64,000 nt of DNA, taken from positions 26,392 through 90,391 of the forward strand of contig NZ_JAQEGR010000016.1 in NCBI RefSeq assembly GCF_027667425.1. Direction: 5' to 3'. Numbering within the stretch: position 1 is the first letter of the stretch; each line of letters begins with the position of its first letter. A program made the position numbers and the translations under genes. This stretch comes from Fusicatenibacter saccharivorans (lineage in GTDB: Bacteria > Bacillota > Clostridia > Lachnospirales > Lachnospiraceae). Shown in pieces: positions 52,181-61,401 of this stretch. Under the pieces are notes generated by a model that saw only the letters and a list, made by a program, of their open reading frames with translations, was not told the DNA's origin and did no database searches.

Positions 52181-52248
52181 ATGGTCTCTCTTGTATTATG
52201 CTATTTCGTCGTTATCATCATTCACAGATACCCGTCGAAGCATAACCT

Positions 52249-52812
52249 TTAGTCTTCTTTATGCGCTTCTAAATACTCTTTTCTTCCCATCTCATACAGG
52301 TTATTTCCCTCACAGTCGATGATAACGAAAAGCGGCATATCCTCTACTTCCAGACGGCGAAGTGCCTCTGCGCCAAGATCTTCGTATGCGATCAGCTCTG
52401 CTTTTTTGATGCATTTTGCAAGCAGTGCGCCGGCTCCGCCGATGGCTCCGAAGTATACGCCATGATATTTCTTCATGGCTTCTACAACTTCCGGAAGACG
52501 TGCGCCTTTACCGATCATTCCTCTTGCGCCTACGGACATCATGGTCGGAGCATACGCATCCATACGGCCGCTGGTGGTAGGACCTGCAGATCCGATGACC
52601 TGGCCTGGTTTTGCAGGGGTCGGTCCTACGTAGTAAATCGTAGCGTCTGTCGGATCAAACGGGATTTTTTCTCCTCTTGCGAGCGCTTCACACATTCTCT
52701 TATGTCCGGCGTCACGGGAAGTATAGATAGTTCCGGTCAGATATACGGTATCTCCGGCATGCAGTGTTTTTGCCAGTTCTTCTGTTAAAGGCAGCTGAAT
52801 ATGTTTTTCCAT
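52249..52812 (-). CDS. fumB: Class I fumarate hydratase, beta subunit (C-terminal domain)
   Basis: 187 residues, the Fe-S-independent half of the two-subunit oxygen-sensitive fumarase (malate to fumarate and back). Typical blocks: GDTVYLTGTIYTSRDAGHKR, the YYVGPTPAKPGQVIGSAGPTTSGRM region and a MIGKGAR motif. It starts 2 bp after the alpha subunit gene. It is the last gene of the large redox operon. Confidence 0.95.
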   Translation of the reverse strand: MEKHIQLPLTEELAKTLHAGDTVYLTGTIYTSRDAGHKRMCEALARGEKIPFDPTDATIYYVGPTPAKPGQVIGSAGPTTSGRMDAYAPTMMSVGARGMIGKGARLPEVVEAMKKYHGVYFGAIGGAGALLAKCIKKAELIAYEDLGAEALRRLEVEDMPLFVIIDCEGNNLYEMGRKEYLEAHKED

Positions 52813-52814
52813 GA

Positions 52815-53657
52815 TCAGATCACCTCCGTTTTATGACGGGTAACATGGCAGTTGATGTTGACTGCACACGGCATTCCCGCAATATGAGTCGGCATTGTCT
52901 CGATATTGAGGCCGATGGCTGTGGTTTTTCCGCCAAAGCCCTGCGGTCCGATGCCGAGTTTGTTGACTTTCTCCAGCATTTCTTTTTCCAGATCTGCGTA
53001 GAACGGATCCGGGTTCTCGGAATCGATCGGGCGCATCAGTGCTTTTTTCGCAAGCAGTGCACATTTATCGAAGGTTCCGCCGATACCAACGCCGACTACC
53101 ATAGGCGGGCATGGGTTCGGGCCTGCTGTCTCAACAACTTCCAGGATGAAATCCTTGATTCCCTGAAGACCTGCGGACGGCTTGAACATACGGATCATAC
53201 TCATATTTTCGCTTCCGAAGCCTTTCGGGCCTACGGTTACTTTGATCTGATCGCCAGGAACGATCTCGGTGTAGAGCATAGCCGGTGTATTGTCGCCGGT
53301 GTTTCCTCTTCTGACCGGATCTTTGACAACGGATTTTCTTAAGTATCCTTTGTCATATCCTCTTCTGACACCTTCGTTGACTGCCTCTGCAAGATCTCCT
53401 CCTGCGATGTGCACATCCTGTCCGATTTCCAGGAAAACACATGCCATTCCGGTATCCTGGCAGATCGGCACGTTCTGTGCGTCTGCGATCTCATAATTTT
53501 CTACGATTTTGTCCAGAACACCTTTTGCAATCTCGCCATCCTCGCAGGCACGGCAGCCTGTGATGGCACATTTTACGTCTTCCGGAAGATGGTAGTTTGC
53601 TTCGATACAAAGTTTCTCTACCACATCCGTAATGGTACTAGCCTGAATTTCACGCAT
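52815..53657 (-). CDS. fumA: Class I fumarate hydratase, alpha subunit
   Basis: 280 residues. Carries the catalytic 4Fe-4S cluster; cysteines are in QDTGMACVFLEIG, in the GPNPCPPMVVGVGIGG block and near CALLAKKAL. The start is the ATG at 53657, 6-7 nt after GGTGGAG; a GTG four codons upstream is the alternative. With fumB it forms the heteromeric enzyme. It lies 126 bp after frdA, with a strong hairpin in the gap. Confidence 0.95.
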   Translation of the reverse strand: MREIQASTITDVVEKLCIEANYHLPEDVKCAITGCRACEDGEIAKGVLDKIVENYEIADAQNVPICQDTGMACVFLEIGQDVHIAGGDLAEAVNEGVRRGYDKGYLRKSVVKDPVRRGNTGDNTPAMLYTEIVPGDQIKVTVGPKGFGSENMSMIRMFKPSAGLQGIKDFILEVVETAGPNPCPPMVVGVGIGGTFDKCALLAKKALMRPIDSENPDPFYADLEKEMLEKVNKLGIGPQGFGGKTTAIGLNIETMPTHIAGMPCAVNINCHVTRHKTEVI

Positions 53658-53723
53658 GGGATTCTCCACCTTTCTTTCCTTGCTATTTTATCATACCGAT
53701 CATCCAATGGATTTTCAGCACGG

Positions 53724-53766
53724 AAAGCGTGTCCAGGGACAGTATTTCTGCCCCGGGCCACGCTTT
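53724..53766 (-). other. Hairpin between frdA and fumA
   Basis: The stem AAAGCGTG / CACGCTTT is extended by partial GC-rich pairing. On the minus strand it is followed by CCGTGC, so termination would be weak; on the plus strand a T5 follows. It probably tunes fumarase expression relative to the upstream genes. Confidence 0.5.
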
Positions 53767-53783
53767 TTCGCGGTTACTGCATT

Positions 53784-55394
53784 TTACAGGTGTCTCTTTC
53801 CTGCATAATCCGGCAGAAGCTGCGGAGATACCATACCGGTGTCAATGCCTGCCTCTTTTAAGGTCTCAGCATATTTCTCCACATGATCCAGATTCATCTT
53901 TCCAAGTGTTACGTCTTTTGCTTTTGCTGCTGCAGCTTTTCCTGCATCACGGCCAAATACGATAACATCCAGCAGAGAGTTACCCATCAGACGGTTTCTT
54001 CCGTGGATTCCTCCAACTGCCTCACCTGCTACGAGCAGGTTGCTTACGGTGTTGGTAAAGCCTTCGCCGTTGATTTCCAGTCCACCGTTCTGATAATGCA
54101 GCGTCGGGTAAACCAGGATCGGCTCTTTTCTCATATCGATGCCATACTGCATGAACATACGGAACATAGCCGGGATTCTCTTCTCAATGGTGCCTTCTCC
54201 GTGGATCAGCTCGATCATTGGAGTATCCAGCCATACAGCCTTGCCCTGTGGAGTCTCAACGCCCTCGTTGCGGTCGTCGGAGCACTCGCGGATGATGCTT
54301 GCTGCAGATACATCACGGGTTTCCAGCGGATGCATGAATGCTTCGCCGTCTACGTTTACGAGCATTGCGCCCAGAGAACGTACTTTCTCGGTTACCAGAG
54401 CACCGAAGATCTGAGCCGGGTAAGCAGCTCCGGTCGGATGGTACTGAATGGTATCCTGATACAGAAGCGGAGCGCCTGCACGGTATCCAAGGATCAGACC
54501 GTCAGCGGTTGCACCGTAATGGTTGGATGTCGGGAAGTTGTTGTAGTGAAGACGTCCCGCACCACCTGTTGCGATGATAACGGTTTTTGCCTTTGCTACC
54601 TGGTACTCGCCAGTCTCCATGTTCTGGAGAACAGCACCTGCAACCTGTCCCTTATCGTCTTTGATCAGCTCTACTGCGGAAGAGAACTCGATCACCGGAA
54701 TACCGCGGTTGATGACTTCATCACGCAGTGTTCTCATGATCTCTGCTCCAGAGTAGTCACGGCATGCATGCATACGTTTTCTGGAAGTTCCGCCGCCGTG
54801 CGTAGTTACCATACGGCCATTCTCATCTTTATCAAACATAACGCCCAGGTTTTCCAGCCAGGAGATTGCATCCGGAGCTTCCATAACCAGTTTGCGGAGC
54901 AGTTCCGGTCTTGCAGCAAAGTGTCCGCCGCCGAACGCATCCAGATAATGCTGTGCCGGGGAATCGTTTTCTTTGTCCGCTGCCTGGATTCCACCTTCTG
55001 CCATCATGGTGTTTGCATCACCAATTCTCAGTTTGGTGGTAATCATAACGTTTGCGCCAGCCTCGTGAGCCTCGATAGCTGCAGAAGAACCTGCTCCACC
55101 GGCACCGATAACCAGTACATCTACGTCATAATCTACTTTGTCAAGGTCGATGTCAACACCGAGGATACGGCTGTTGGACTCCAGCAGATAGCCGAGCTCT
55201 GTCGGAACTTTCTCACCTTTGTTCGGGCCGACTTTCAGGGTGATGAAGCCTTCCTCTTTATAGTCCGGATGATATGCTGCAAGAAGGGCATCTTTCTCAT
55301 CCGCTGTCATTCTTCTTGGCTCTGTTGCCATTCTCTGGGCTCTGGTAGCTTCTACCTTTTTAATAGAGTCCTGCATATTGGCCAGTGTATACAT
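53784..55394 (-). CDS. frdA: Fumarate reductase flavoprotein subunit, soluble type
   Basis: 536 residues of the succinate dehydrogenase/fumarate reductase flavoprotein family. The FAD-binding motif VLVIGAGGAGSSAAIEAHEAG is near 92-112. The substrate-binding and catalytic regions are seen in THGGGTSRKRMHACRD, the QYHPTG block and a C-terminal GIHGRNRLMGNSLLDVIVFG segment. No signal peptide, so it is cytoplasmic. The direction (fumarate reduction) is inferred from context. It sits between the Fe-S subunit and fumarase; no FrdC/FrdD or SdhC/SdhD membrane subunit is present. Confidence 0.92.
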   Translation of the reverse strand: MYTLANMQDSIKKVEATRAQRMATEPRRMTADEKDALLAAYHPDYKEEGFITLKVGPNKGEKVPTELGYLLESNSRILGVDIDLDKVDYDVDVLVIGAGGAGSSAAIEAHEAGANVMITTKLRIGDANTMMAEGGIQAADKENDSPAQHYLDAFGGGHFAARPELLRKLVMEAPDAISWLENLGVMFDKDENGRMVTTHGGGTSRKRMHACRDYSGAEIMRTLRDEVINRGIPVIEFSSAVELIKDDKGQVAGAVLQNMETGEYQVAKAKTVIIATGGAGRLHYNNFPTSNHYGATADGLILGYRAGAPLLYQDTIQYHPTGAAYPAQIFGALVTEKVRSLGAMLVNVDGEAFMHPLETRDVSAASIIRECSDDRNEGVETPQGKAVWLDTPMIELIHGEGTIEKRIPAMFRMFMQYGIDMRKEPILVYPTLHYQNGGLEINGEGFTNTVSNLLVAGEAVGGIHGRNRLMGNSLLDVIVFGRDAGKAAAAKAKDVTLGKMNLDHVEKYAETLKEAGIDTGMVSPQLLPDYAGKRHL

Positions 55395-55408
55395 TCGAAA
55401 TTCCCTCC

Positions 55409-56083
55409 TTATTTCTCGATCTCACGGTTGTTGTAAAGTTCCTGCATTTCTTCGATCGGTTTCTGCATAACCTGCTCGATCAGATCATCGAATTTTCCTT
55501 CTTTGATCTCTGCTACACGGTTCTTTACATGTTCAGACTTCGGAGCAATGTATTTTCCGTTCAGACGTCTTGCCAGCTCTCCTACCATCGGATGGGAGAT
55601 ACCAGCCGGACAGCGGGATGCACAGATTCCGCAGCCGATGCAGTCGAAGGACTCTTCTGCACATTTCTTGAAGTCGCCTCTCTGTGCGTATGCAATATAC
55701 TGCATAACGTTCAGGCTCTGCGGACATCCTTTGGTACATGCATTACATCCAACGCAGCTGTAGATTTCCGGATACAGATCCATCATGACTCTCTGCTCTG
55801 CGCTGATCTCTTCGATATCGTATGTTCTCTTGTCGATCGGATAGAACGGAAGGCTTGCGATATACATGCCGTCTTCTACCTGTGTCTGACATGCCAGACA
55901 GGTTTTCAGTTCATTTTTTCCTTTGATTCTGTAGATGGTCGCACATGCACCGCAGAATCCGTGACGGCATCCGCATCCGCGTTTTAACTGATATCCGGCG
56001 TACTCCATAGCGGTCATGATGGTCAGATCGCCAGGTACGGAATACTTTTTGCCGTAAACGTAAATATTTACCATTTCCTGCAT
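55409..56083 (-). CDS. frdB: Fumarate reductase iron-sulfur subunit, soluble type with two 4Fe-4S motifs
   Basis: 224 residues. The N-terminal domain binds a 2Fe-2S cluster (GCRHGFCGAC, then CLAC). The C-terminal domain has two full C-x2-C-x2-C-x3-CP motifs, CVGCNACTKGCP and CIGCGICASRCP. Classical membrane-bound SdhB/FrdB have a 3Fe-4S cluster in place of one of these, next to the quinone. Four cysteines there suggest a lower-potential 4Fe-4S cluster suited to a protein electron donor. The ATG at 56083 follows GGAGG; an ATG three codons later is possible. It starts 16 bp after flxA ends. Confidence 0.9.
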   Translation of the reverse strand: MQEMVNIYVYGKKYSVPGDLTIMTAMEYAGYQLKRGCGCRHGFCGACATIYRIKGKNELKTCLACQTQVEDGMYIASLPFYPIDKRTYDIEEISAEQRVMMDLYPEIYSCVGCNACTKGCPQSLNVMQYIAYAQRGDFKKCAEESFDCIGCGICASRCPAGISHPMVGELARRLNGKYIAPKSEHVKNRVAEIKEGKFDDLIEQVMQKPIEEMQELYNNREIEK

Positions 56084-56099
56084 TTTCTTCAACCTCCGT

Positions 56100-56954
56100 T
56101 TAATATTCGTTCGGTAATTCGTCAATCTCGTCGCAGCGGAAAACCGGGCCGTCTTTGCAGACGTATTTGTCTCCGATGTTGCAGCGGCCGCATTTTCCGA
56201 TACCGCATTTCATACGAAGCTCCAAAGTGGTGTAAACCTGTGTTTTCTCATAGCCCAGCTCCTGAAGTCCCTGAAGAACAAATTTGATCATGATCGGCGG
56301 TCCGCAGATCAGAGCTGTTTTGTCAACGGACATGTTCAGTTCTTTCACATAATTCGGAACGAATCCTACATGGCCGTCCCAGCCTTCCTGTTCACGGTCA
56401 ATCGTCAGATGCACGTTGACATCTTTTGCTTTCGCCCATACTTCCTGGATCTCTTTTAACTGTACCAGATCGTCTTTGGAACGGGAACCGTAAACGATAT
56501 CTACGGTACCGTAGTTATCACGATTGTCCAGTACGTAATTAATAACAGAACGCAGTGGAGCAAGTCCGATACCTCCGGCGATGAACAGCAGATCCTGTCC
56601 TTTTAATACGGTTTCTACCGGGAAATGATTTCCATACGGTCCACGAACCAGGATTTCATCTCCTACGGACATGTTGTGAAGATAATTCGTTAAAGTACCG
56701 CACTCCTTGATGGAGAACTCCTGGTACTCTTTGTTTGTCGGGGAAGAGGTAATGGAAAACAGTGCCTCTCCGACACCCGGTACACAGAGCATTGCGCACT
56801 GGCCAGGCATATGTTCAAACAGCTTGGTGCCGTCCGGACGAACGATACGGAATGTTTTTACGTCCGGTGTTTCGCGGCGGATATCTGTGATGATACCGAC
56901 CTGCGGCAGCAAAGCGTTTTTCTTTTCTTCGCTTCCACAACTACAATTGCACAT
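56100..56954 (-). CDS. flxA: FAD/NAD(P)-binding oxidoreductase subunit (FlxA-like, AsrB/HydG family)
   Basis: 284 residues, ferredoxin-NADP reductase fold. FAD-binding segment LFSITSSPTNKE, NAD-binding GGIGLAPLRSVINYV, and a C-terminal 2Fe-2S site GIGKCGRCNIGDKYVC. In Desulfovibrio, FlxA is the entry point for NADH into the FlxABCD-HdrABC complex, and the same job is expected here. The first residues are unusually Cys-rich (MCNCSCGSEE). It directly abuts flxB with no gap. Confidence 0.9.
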   Translation of the reverse strand: MCNCSCGSEEKKNALLPQVGIITDIRRETPDVKTFRIVRPDGTKLFEHMPGQCAMLCVPGVGEALFSITSSPTNKEYQEFSIKECGTLTNYLHNMSVGDEILVRGPYGNHFPVETVLKGQDLLFIAGGIGLAPLRSVINYVLDNRDNYGTVDIVYGSRSKDDLVQLKEIQEVWAKAKDVNVHLTIDREQEGWDGHVGFVPNYVKELNMSVDKTALICGPPIMIKFVLQGLQELGYEKTQVYTTLELRMKCGIGKCGRCNIGDKYVCKDGPVFRCDEIDELPNEY

Positions 56955-57980
56955 TTACTTGGTACCTCCCATGCGTTTGATTACTTTGACAATGTTCAGC
57001 GACTGCGGGCATTTCTCTACGCAGCGTCCACATCCGACGCAGGAATACATTCCGTCGTTGTTGTCCGGGAAGTATACCAGTTTGTGCATGAAACGCTGAC
57101 GGAAACGCTGCAGCTGTGTGGTACGGTTGTTTCCTGCTGCCATCATGGTGAAATCAGAGTACATGCAGGAATCCCAGCAGCGGTAACGCTGTACACCGTT
57201 TCCGGTGTTAAAGTCTTTGATATCGTAGCACTGGCAGGTCGGGCAGGAGAACGTACAGGTTCCGCAGCCTAAGCAGGCATCGGAAAGTTCTTTCCACTTC
57301 GGATCGTCAAAACGTTCTTTTGTCTTGCCAACGCCCCATCCCTCGAGGGAAAGGTTGCTGTTTGGCATCTTGTCGATCAGAGTACGGATTGCTTCTTTCT
57401 CAGCCTCTACTTCTTTGGTAAGATCCTGCTCGGTCAGGTAAGCTTTTACAAGCTCGGTCAGTTTCTGGCCTTTTTCGGTTTTTGCTTCCCATGCATAACC
57501 GTCAGCTACCTGCCACATAGCAACATCTGCTGCCGGTTCTGCAGCATCGATGCCGAAGGTTTTACAGAAGCAGCTGTCTTCCGGCTCATGACAAGCCAGG
57601 GAAACAACGATGCCGTGCTCTCTTCTTGCTGCATAGTAAACGTCTGCAGGCTCGCTTAAGAAAACGCGGTCCAGAACATCGAACGCTCTGACATCGCACG
57701 GACGAACGCCGAAGATAGCAAACGGTGCGTCTTTTAAGGCAGCCGGTTCAATGCTGGTTTTATTTGCCTTCTGATAGCAGGAGTAAAGAATTTCACTCTG
57801 CGGGAAAAAGGCATCTTTCGGGGATTTTACGGTTTTTAAGGTATCGAGATCCACGTCTGCGTCCTCGGTCCAGAAACCGAAATTGGTAATTCCATTGTTT
57901 TGTACCGGAAGGAAAAGATCCATCTCCTTTGCAACAGCGGCAAGGAGCTCCGGCATTTTTTCTCTGCTAATCTGATACAT
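56955..57980 (-). CDS. flxB: Iron-sulfur subunit FlxB-like (AsrA/HydB family)
   Basis: 341 residues. Two ferredoxin-type motifs near the C-terminus, CLGCGTCTFSCPTCQC and CVGCGRCVEKCPQ, plus FGVRPCDVRAFDVLDRVF near 90, place it with the sulfite reductase A / sulfhydrogenase beta family. It relays electrons from FlxA. It lies 3 bp after flxC and touches flxA. Confidence 0.9.
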   Translation of the reverse strand: MYQISREKMPELLAAVAKEMDLFLPVQNNGITNFGFWTEDADVDLDTLKTVKSPKDAFFPQSEILYSCYQKANKTSIEPAALKDAPFAIFGVRPCDVRAFDVLDRVFLSEPADVYYAARREHGIVVSLACHEPEDSCFCKTFGIDAAEPAADVAMWQVADGYAWEAKTEKGQKLTELVKAYLTEQDLTKEVEAEKEAIRTLIDKMPNSNLSLEGWGVGKTKERFDDPKWKELSDACLGCGTCTFSCPTCQCYDIKDFNTGNGVQRYRCWDSCMYSDFTMMAAGNNRTTQLQRFRQRFMHKLVYFPDNNDGMYSCVGCGRCVEKCPQSLNIVKVIKRMGGTK

Positions 57981-57983
57981 CCC

Positions 57984-58952
57984 TTAACCCCTTTCCTTAA
58001 CGATACTTGGCTCTACATCTTCCTGTGTGAAGTTGGTGAGCGGTGCACGGCTGTCGGTATCGGCGCCTGCCTGATACTCTCCGTAGAACTCGTCGATATC
58101 TTTGATGAATTTACGGTTCAGCAGGTGCAGCGGAATGTGCTGCGGACATACACGGGAACACTCGCCACAGTCGGTGCAGCGTCCGGCAACGTGGAATGCA
58201 CGGATAATGTGGAACATCTGCTCTTCAAATGTAGTCGTATTTGCTTTCTGTGCGGTATCGTAACGGTCATTATCGAAGACACATTTGATACAGCTGCAGG
58301 CCGGACATACGTTACGGCATGCATTACAGCGGATACAGCGGGACAGTTCGTTCTGCCAGAATGCGAAACGCTCTTCCGGAGCCATTGCCTCGAGCTTCTC
58401 AACCAGTTCAAAACGGCCTTCTTTTGCCGGTTTCTCTTCGTCGCAGTTCTCTGCCAGCTCGTCGTAGGCAACGTGTTTTCCGCCCTTGCAGGCTTTGCAT
58501 CTTTCCAGGATAACATCCTCTCTTGCGAGCTCTTTGTCGCCGTAAACAGTTGCCACTTTGATGGTATCGCCGTCTTCTGTTACAGCGGTAATACCCTTGC
58601 ATCCTGCTTCACGGATCTTTTCGATATCGAGTTTTCCATCGCAGCCGATGCCGACGATATAGGTTTTCTCGCGATCCACACGATGCTCTTTGATTAACTG
58701 ATTAAAGCTGTAAGTATCACACGGTTTTAAGAAAACGAGTGTTTTTCCTTCTTCTTTCGATGCTTTAATCATGTATTTGCTAAGGTTTGCGCCGCAGAAT
58801 CCGTCGTAGGTAAACTCGGAAAGGCTCTCGGCAGTCTCGAAGAATGCAGGCTCTGCACTGAAATCAGTGTCACCTTTTCTCCAGCCAAGAACACGGACTA
58901 CGGTACCGTCAGACAGAAGCTCTTTTGCGCGGGATACTAATTTTTCTTGCAT
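57984..58952 (-). CDS. flxC: Iron-sulfur subunit FlxC-like (FrhB/4Fe-4S family)
   Basis: 322 residues. The N-terminal part (FLKPCDTYSFNQLIKEH, then GIGCDGKLD) resembles the F420-hydrogenase beta/FrhB family. The C-terminal part has CIRCNACRNVCPACSC and CTDCGECSRVCPQHIP cluster motifs. Internal electron carrier of the Flx complex. Its start overlaps the flxD end by 16 bp. Confidence 0.88.
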   Translation of the reverse strand: MQEKLVSRAKELLSDGTVVRVLGWRKGDTDFSAEPAFFETAESLSEFTYDGFCGANLSKYMIKASKEEGKTLVFLKPCDTYSFNQLIKEHRVDREKTYIVGIGCDGKLDIEKIREAGCKGITAVTEDGDTIKVATVYGDKELAREDVILERCKACKGGKHVAYDELAENCDEEKPAKEGRFELVEKLEAMAPEERFAFWQNELSRCIRCNACRNVCPACSCIKCVFDNDRYDTAQKANTTTFEEQMFHIIRAFHVAGRCTDCGECSRVCPQHIPLHLLNRKFIKDIDEFYGEYQAGADTDSRAPLTNFTQEDVEPSIVKERG

Positions 58953-59389
58953 CGTAAATCCTCCAATCTGACATTCTTACCAAGGCTTGTAACCTGCTCG
59001 ATGAACTCGTTCATGGTCTGGGAGAATTTCACACCTTCTGCGGCGGATACCCATTCCACACGGGTACGTCCGTTCTCAACGCCCATGTAATCCAGCATGG
59101 AGAACAGCAGGGTCATACGTCTTCTTGCATAATAGTTTCCTGTGCTGTAATGGCAGTCTCCCGGATGGCATCCGCAGAGGATGACTCCGTCAGCGCCCTT
59201 CTGGAATGCTCTTAAGATGAAGAGCGGATTGACACGGCAGGAACATGGAACACGGATGATCTTTACGTCTGCCGGATAGGAAAGACGGCTGGAACCTGCC
59301 AGGTCTGCTCCTGCGTAGGAGCACCAGTTGCAGCAGAATGCCACGATGACTGGCTTAAATTCTTTGTTTTCGTTGTTATCTATCGGCAT
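58937..59389 (-). CDS. flxD: FlxD/MvhD-type 2Fe-2S subunit that docks on HdrA
   Basis: 150 residues. Conserved Cys groups FCCNWCSYAGAD near the N-terminus, RVPCSCRVN and CGCHPGDCHYSTGN are the 2Fe-2S ligands and signature of MvhD. This subunit hands electrons to HdrA. The start overlaps the end of hdrA by 10 bp, which fits a fixed 1:1 complex. Confidence 0.93.
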   Translation of the reverse strand: MPIDNNENKEFKPVIVAFCCNWCSYAGADLAGSSRLSYPADVKIIRVPCSCRVNPLFILRAFQKGADGVILCGCHPGDCHYSTGNYYARRRMTLLFSMLDYMGVENGRTRVEWVSAAEGVKFSQTMNEFIEQVTSLGKNVRLEDLRCKKN

Positions 59390-61368
59390 ATTGCATCTAC
59401 CTCCGCGAGAATTTGTCTATTGGAGAATCCTTTCAGGTCCATAGCGCCGGACGGACATGCAACGGTACATGCACCGCATCCATGGCAAAGTGCGCCGTTA
59501 ACGACTGCCACATGTCTGGTTTCACGGATTCCATGGTCGTTGACCTGACGGTCTTCGTAGGAAATTGCGCCGTATGGGCAGACTTTTTCACAGGATGCAC
59601 ATCCATTACAGAACAGCGGATTGGATTCTGCTGTACACGGGTTGGTGGTCAGTTTGTCCTTTGCCAGCAGTCCGACTACTTTGACAGCAGCAGCTCCTGC
59701 CTGTGCAACGGTCTCCGGGATATCTTTCGGTCCCTGGCATACGCCGGAGAGGAAGACACCTGCGGTCGGGGACTCTACCGGACGCAGCTTTGCGTGTGCC
59801 TCAGTAAAGAAATCGTTGGTATCCATACTTGCGGTCAGCATGGTAGCCAGTTTTCTTGCATCTTTGCTCGGCTCGATGGCAGTTGCAAGGACAACAAGGT
59901 CTGCTTCCATTTTGATCTGACGGTTGTCAAGCAGGTCGGAACCCTGTACCAGAAGACGTCCGTTCGGAGCCTCGGATACTTTTCCTACCTGGCCTTTGAT
60001 GTAGTCTACATCAAACTCTTCTACCGCACGGCGATAGAACTCATCGAAGTTTTTACCCGGGGTACGAACATCAATGTAGAAGACATGTACATTGACATCC
60101 GGATAATGGTCACGCACCAGCATAGCCTGTTTTGCGGTGTACATACAGCAGATCTTGGAGCAGTAGCTCTTTCCTCTGCAGGTCACGTCACGAGAACCGA
60201 CACACTGGATAAATACGATATCCTTCGGATGCTCGCCGTTGGAAAGACGTACTACTTTACCGCCTGTCGGACCGGCAGCATTCATCAGACGCTCCATCTC
60301 AAGGGAGGTAATTACGTCTTTGCTCTGGTTGTAATAATATTCGTCAAACTTGTCCAGACTGATGGTATCGAAACCAGTTGCCACAACGATTGCGCCGTAC
60401 TCTCTGGTGATTACTTCATCTTTCTGGTCGTAGTTTACTGCACCTGCTGCACAGACTTTGGAGCAGATACCGCATTTTCCGGTTTTGAAGTGGATACAGT
60501 TTGCAGTATCAATAACCGGTACGTTCGGAACTGCCTGTGCGAACGGTGTGTAGATTGCAGTACGGTTGGACAGGCCTCTGTTGAACTCGCTCAGGTTCTT
60601 CTTGGAAGGACATTTCTCCTGACAGAGTCCGCATCCGGTACATTTGTCCATATCTACGTATCTTGCTTTCTTACGGATGTCTACTTTGAAATCACCGACG
60701 AATCCGCCAACGCTCTCTACCTCACTGTAGGTATAGATGTTGATCTTCTCATGCGCGTTTACCTCTCCCATACGAGGAGTCAGGATACAGGAAGAACAGT
60801 CGAGGGTCGGGAATGTCTTGTCAAGCTGTGACATTCTTCCGCCGATACTCGGGGTCTTCTCTACGATATCTACTTCATAGCCTGCATCTGCGATATCCAG
60901 TGCAGTCTGAATACCTGCGATACCGCCTCCGATCACCAGCGCACGTTTTACAACGCGGCTCTCGCCCGGGGTAAGCGGGGTATCCAGCATAACTTTAGCA
61001 ACGGCTGCACGGGCCAGAATTACGGCCTTCTCGGTAGCCTCTTCCATGTCTTTATGAATCCAGGAACACTGCTCACGAATGTTTGCAATCTCCAGCTGAT
61101 ACGGGTTCAGGCCCGCTTTTTCTGCTGCTTTGCGGAACGTTCCTTCATGCATACGCGGAGAGCAGGAACAGATGACAACGCCGGTCAGATGCTCGTTCTG
61201 AATGGCATCGATCACTTTCTGCTGACCCGTTTCGGAACACATATACTGATAATCCTCTGCATGAACAACACCCGGCTCTTTGCTGATGACGTCAACAACT
61301 TTTTTGACATCAACCGTAGCCGCAATATTTGTACCGCAGTGGCAGACAAATACTCCTATTCTTTGCAC
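59380..61368 (-). CDS. hdrA: Heterodisulfide reductase subunit A-like, FAD-containing electron-bifurcating subunit
   Basis: 662 residues, full-length HdrA. FAD-binding motif ALVIGGGIAGIQTALDIADA near 143-163. Ferredoxin motifs are CTGCGLCQEKCP near 240, CGICSKVCAAGAVNY near 298, and CNGCASCEKVCPYGAI and CHGCGACTVACPSGAMD at the C-terminus. The N-terminal GVFVCHCG and the GGRMSQLDKTFPTLDCSSC block are typical. In known complexes the HdrA FAD splits electron pairs between ferredoxin and the HdrBC branch. It follows hdrC by 33 bp. Confidence 0.95.
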   Translation of the reverse strand: MQRIGVFVCHCGTNIAATVDVKKVVDVISKEPGVVHAEDYQYMCSETGQQKVIDAIQNEHLTGVVICSCSPRMHEGTFRKAAEKAGLNPYQLEIANIREQCSWIHKDMEEATEKAVILARAAVAKVMLDTPLTPGESRVVKRALVIGGGIAGIQTALDIADAGYEVDIVEKTPSIGGRMSQLDKTFPTLDCSSCILTPRMGEVNAHEKINIYTYSEVESVGGFVGDFKVDIRKKARYVDMDKCTGCGLCQEKCPSKKNLSEFNRGLSNRTAIYTPFAQAVPNVPVIDTANCIHFKTGKCGICSKVCAAGAVNYDQKDEVITREYGAIVVATGFDTISLDKFDEYYYNQSKDVITSLEMERLMNAAGPTGGKVVRLSNGEHPKDIVFIQCVGSRDVTCRGKSYCSKICCMYTAKQAMLVRDHYPDVNVHVFYIDVRTPGKNFDEFYRRAVEEFDVDYIKGQVGKVSEAPNGRLLVQGSDLLDNRQIKMEADLVVLATAIEPSKDARKLATMLTASMDTNDFFTEAHAKLRPVESPTAGVFLSGVCQGPKDIPETVAQAGAAAVKVVGLLAKDKLTTNPCTAESNPLFCNGCASCEKVCPYGAISYEDRQVNDHGIRETRHVAVVNGALCHGCGACTVACPSGAMDLKGFSNRQILAEVDAICR

Positions 61369-61401
61369 TTTTCTCTCACCTTTCTGTGGATGGGTTGTTT
61401 T

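Noticed and set aside
53883..55436. 517-codon plus-strand frame opposite frdA
   Set aside because: Its sequence is Cys/His-rich without family similarity and lies fully antisense to the clear fumarate reductase flavoprotein gene. It is a codon-usage shadow.
59413..60831. 472-codon plus-strand frame opposite hdrA
   Set aside because: Shadow of hdrA: no ribosome binding site and a Cys-rich composition produced by the antisense of a conserved gene.
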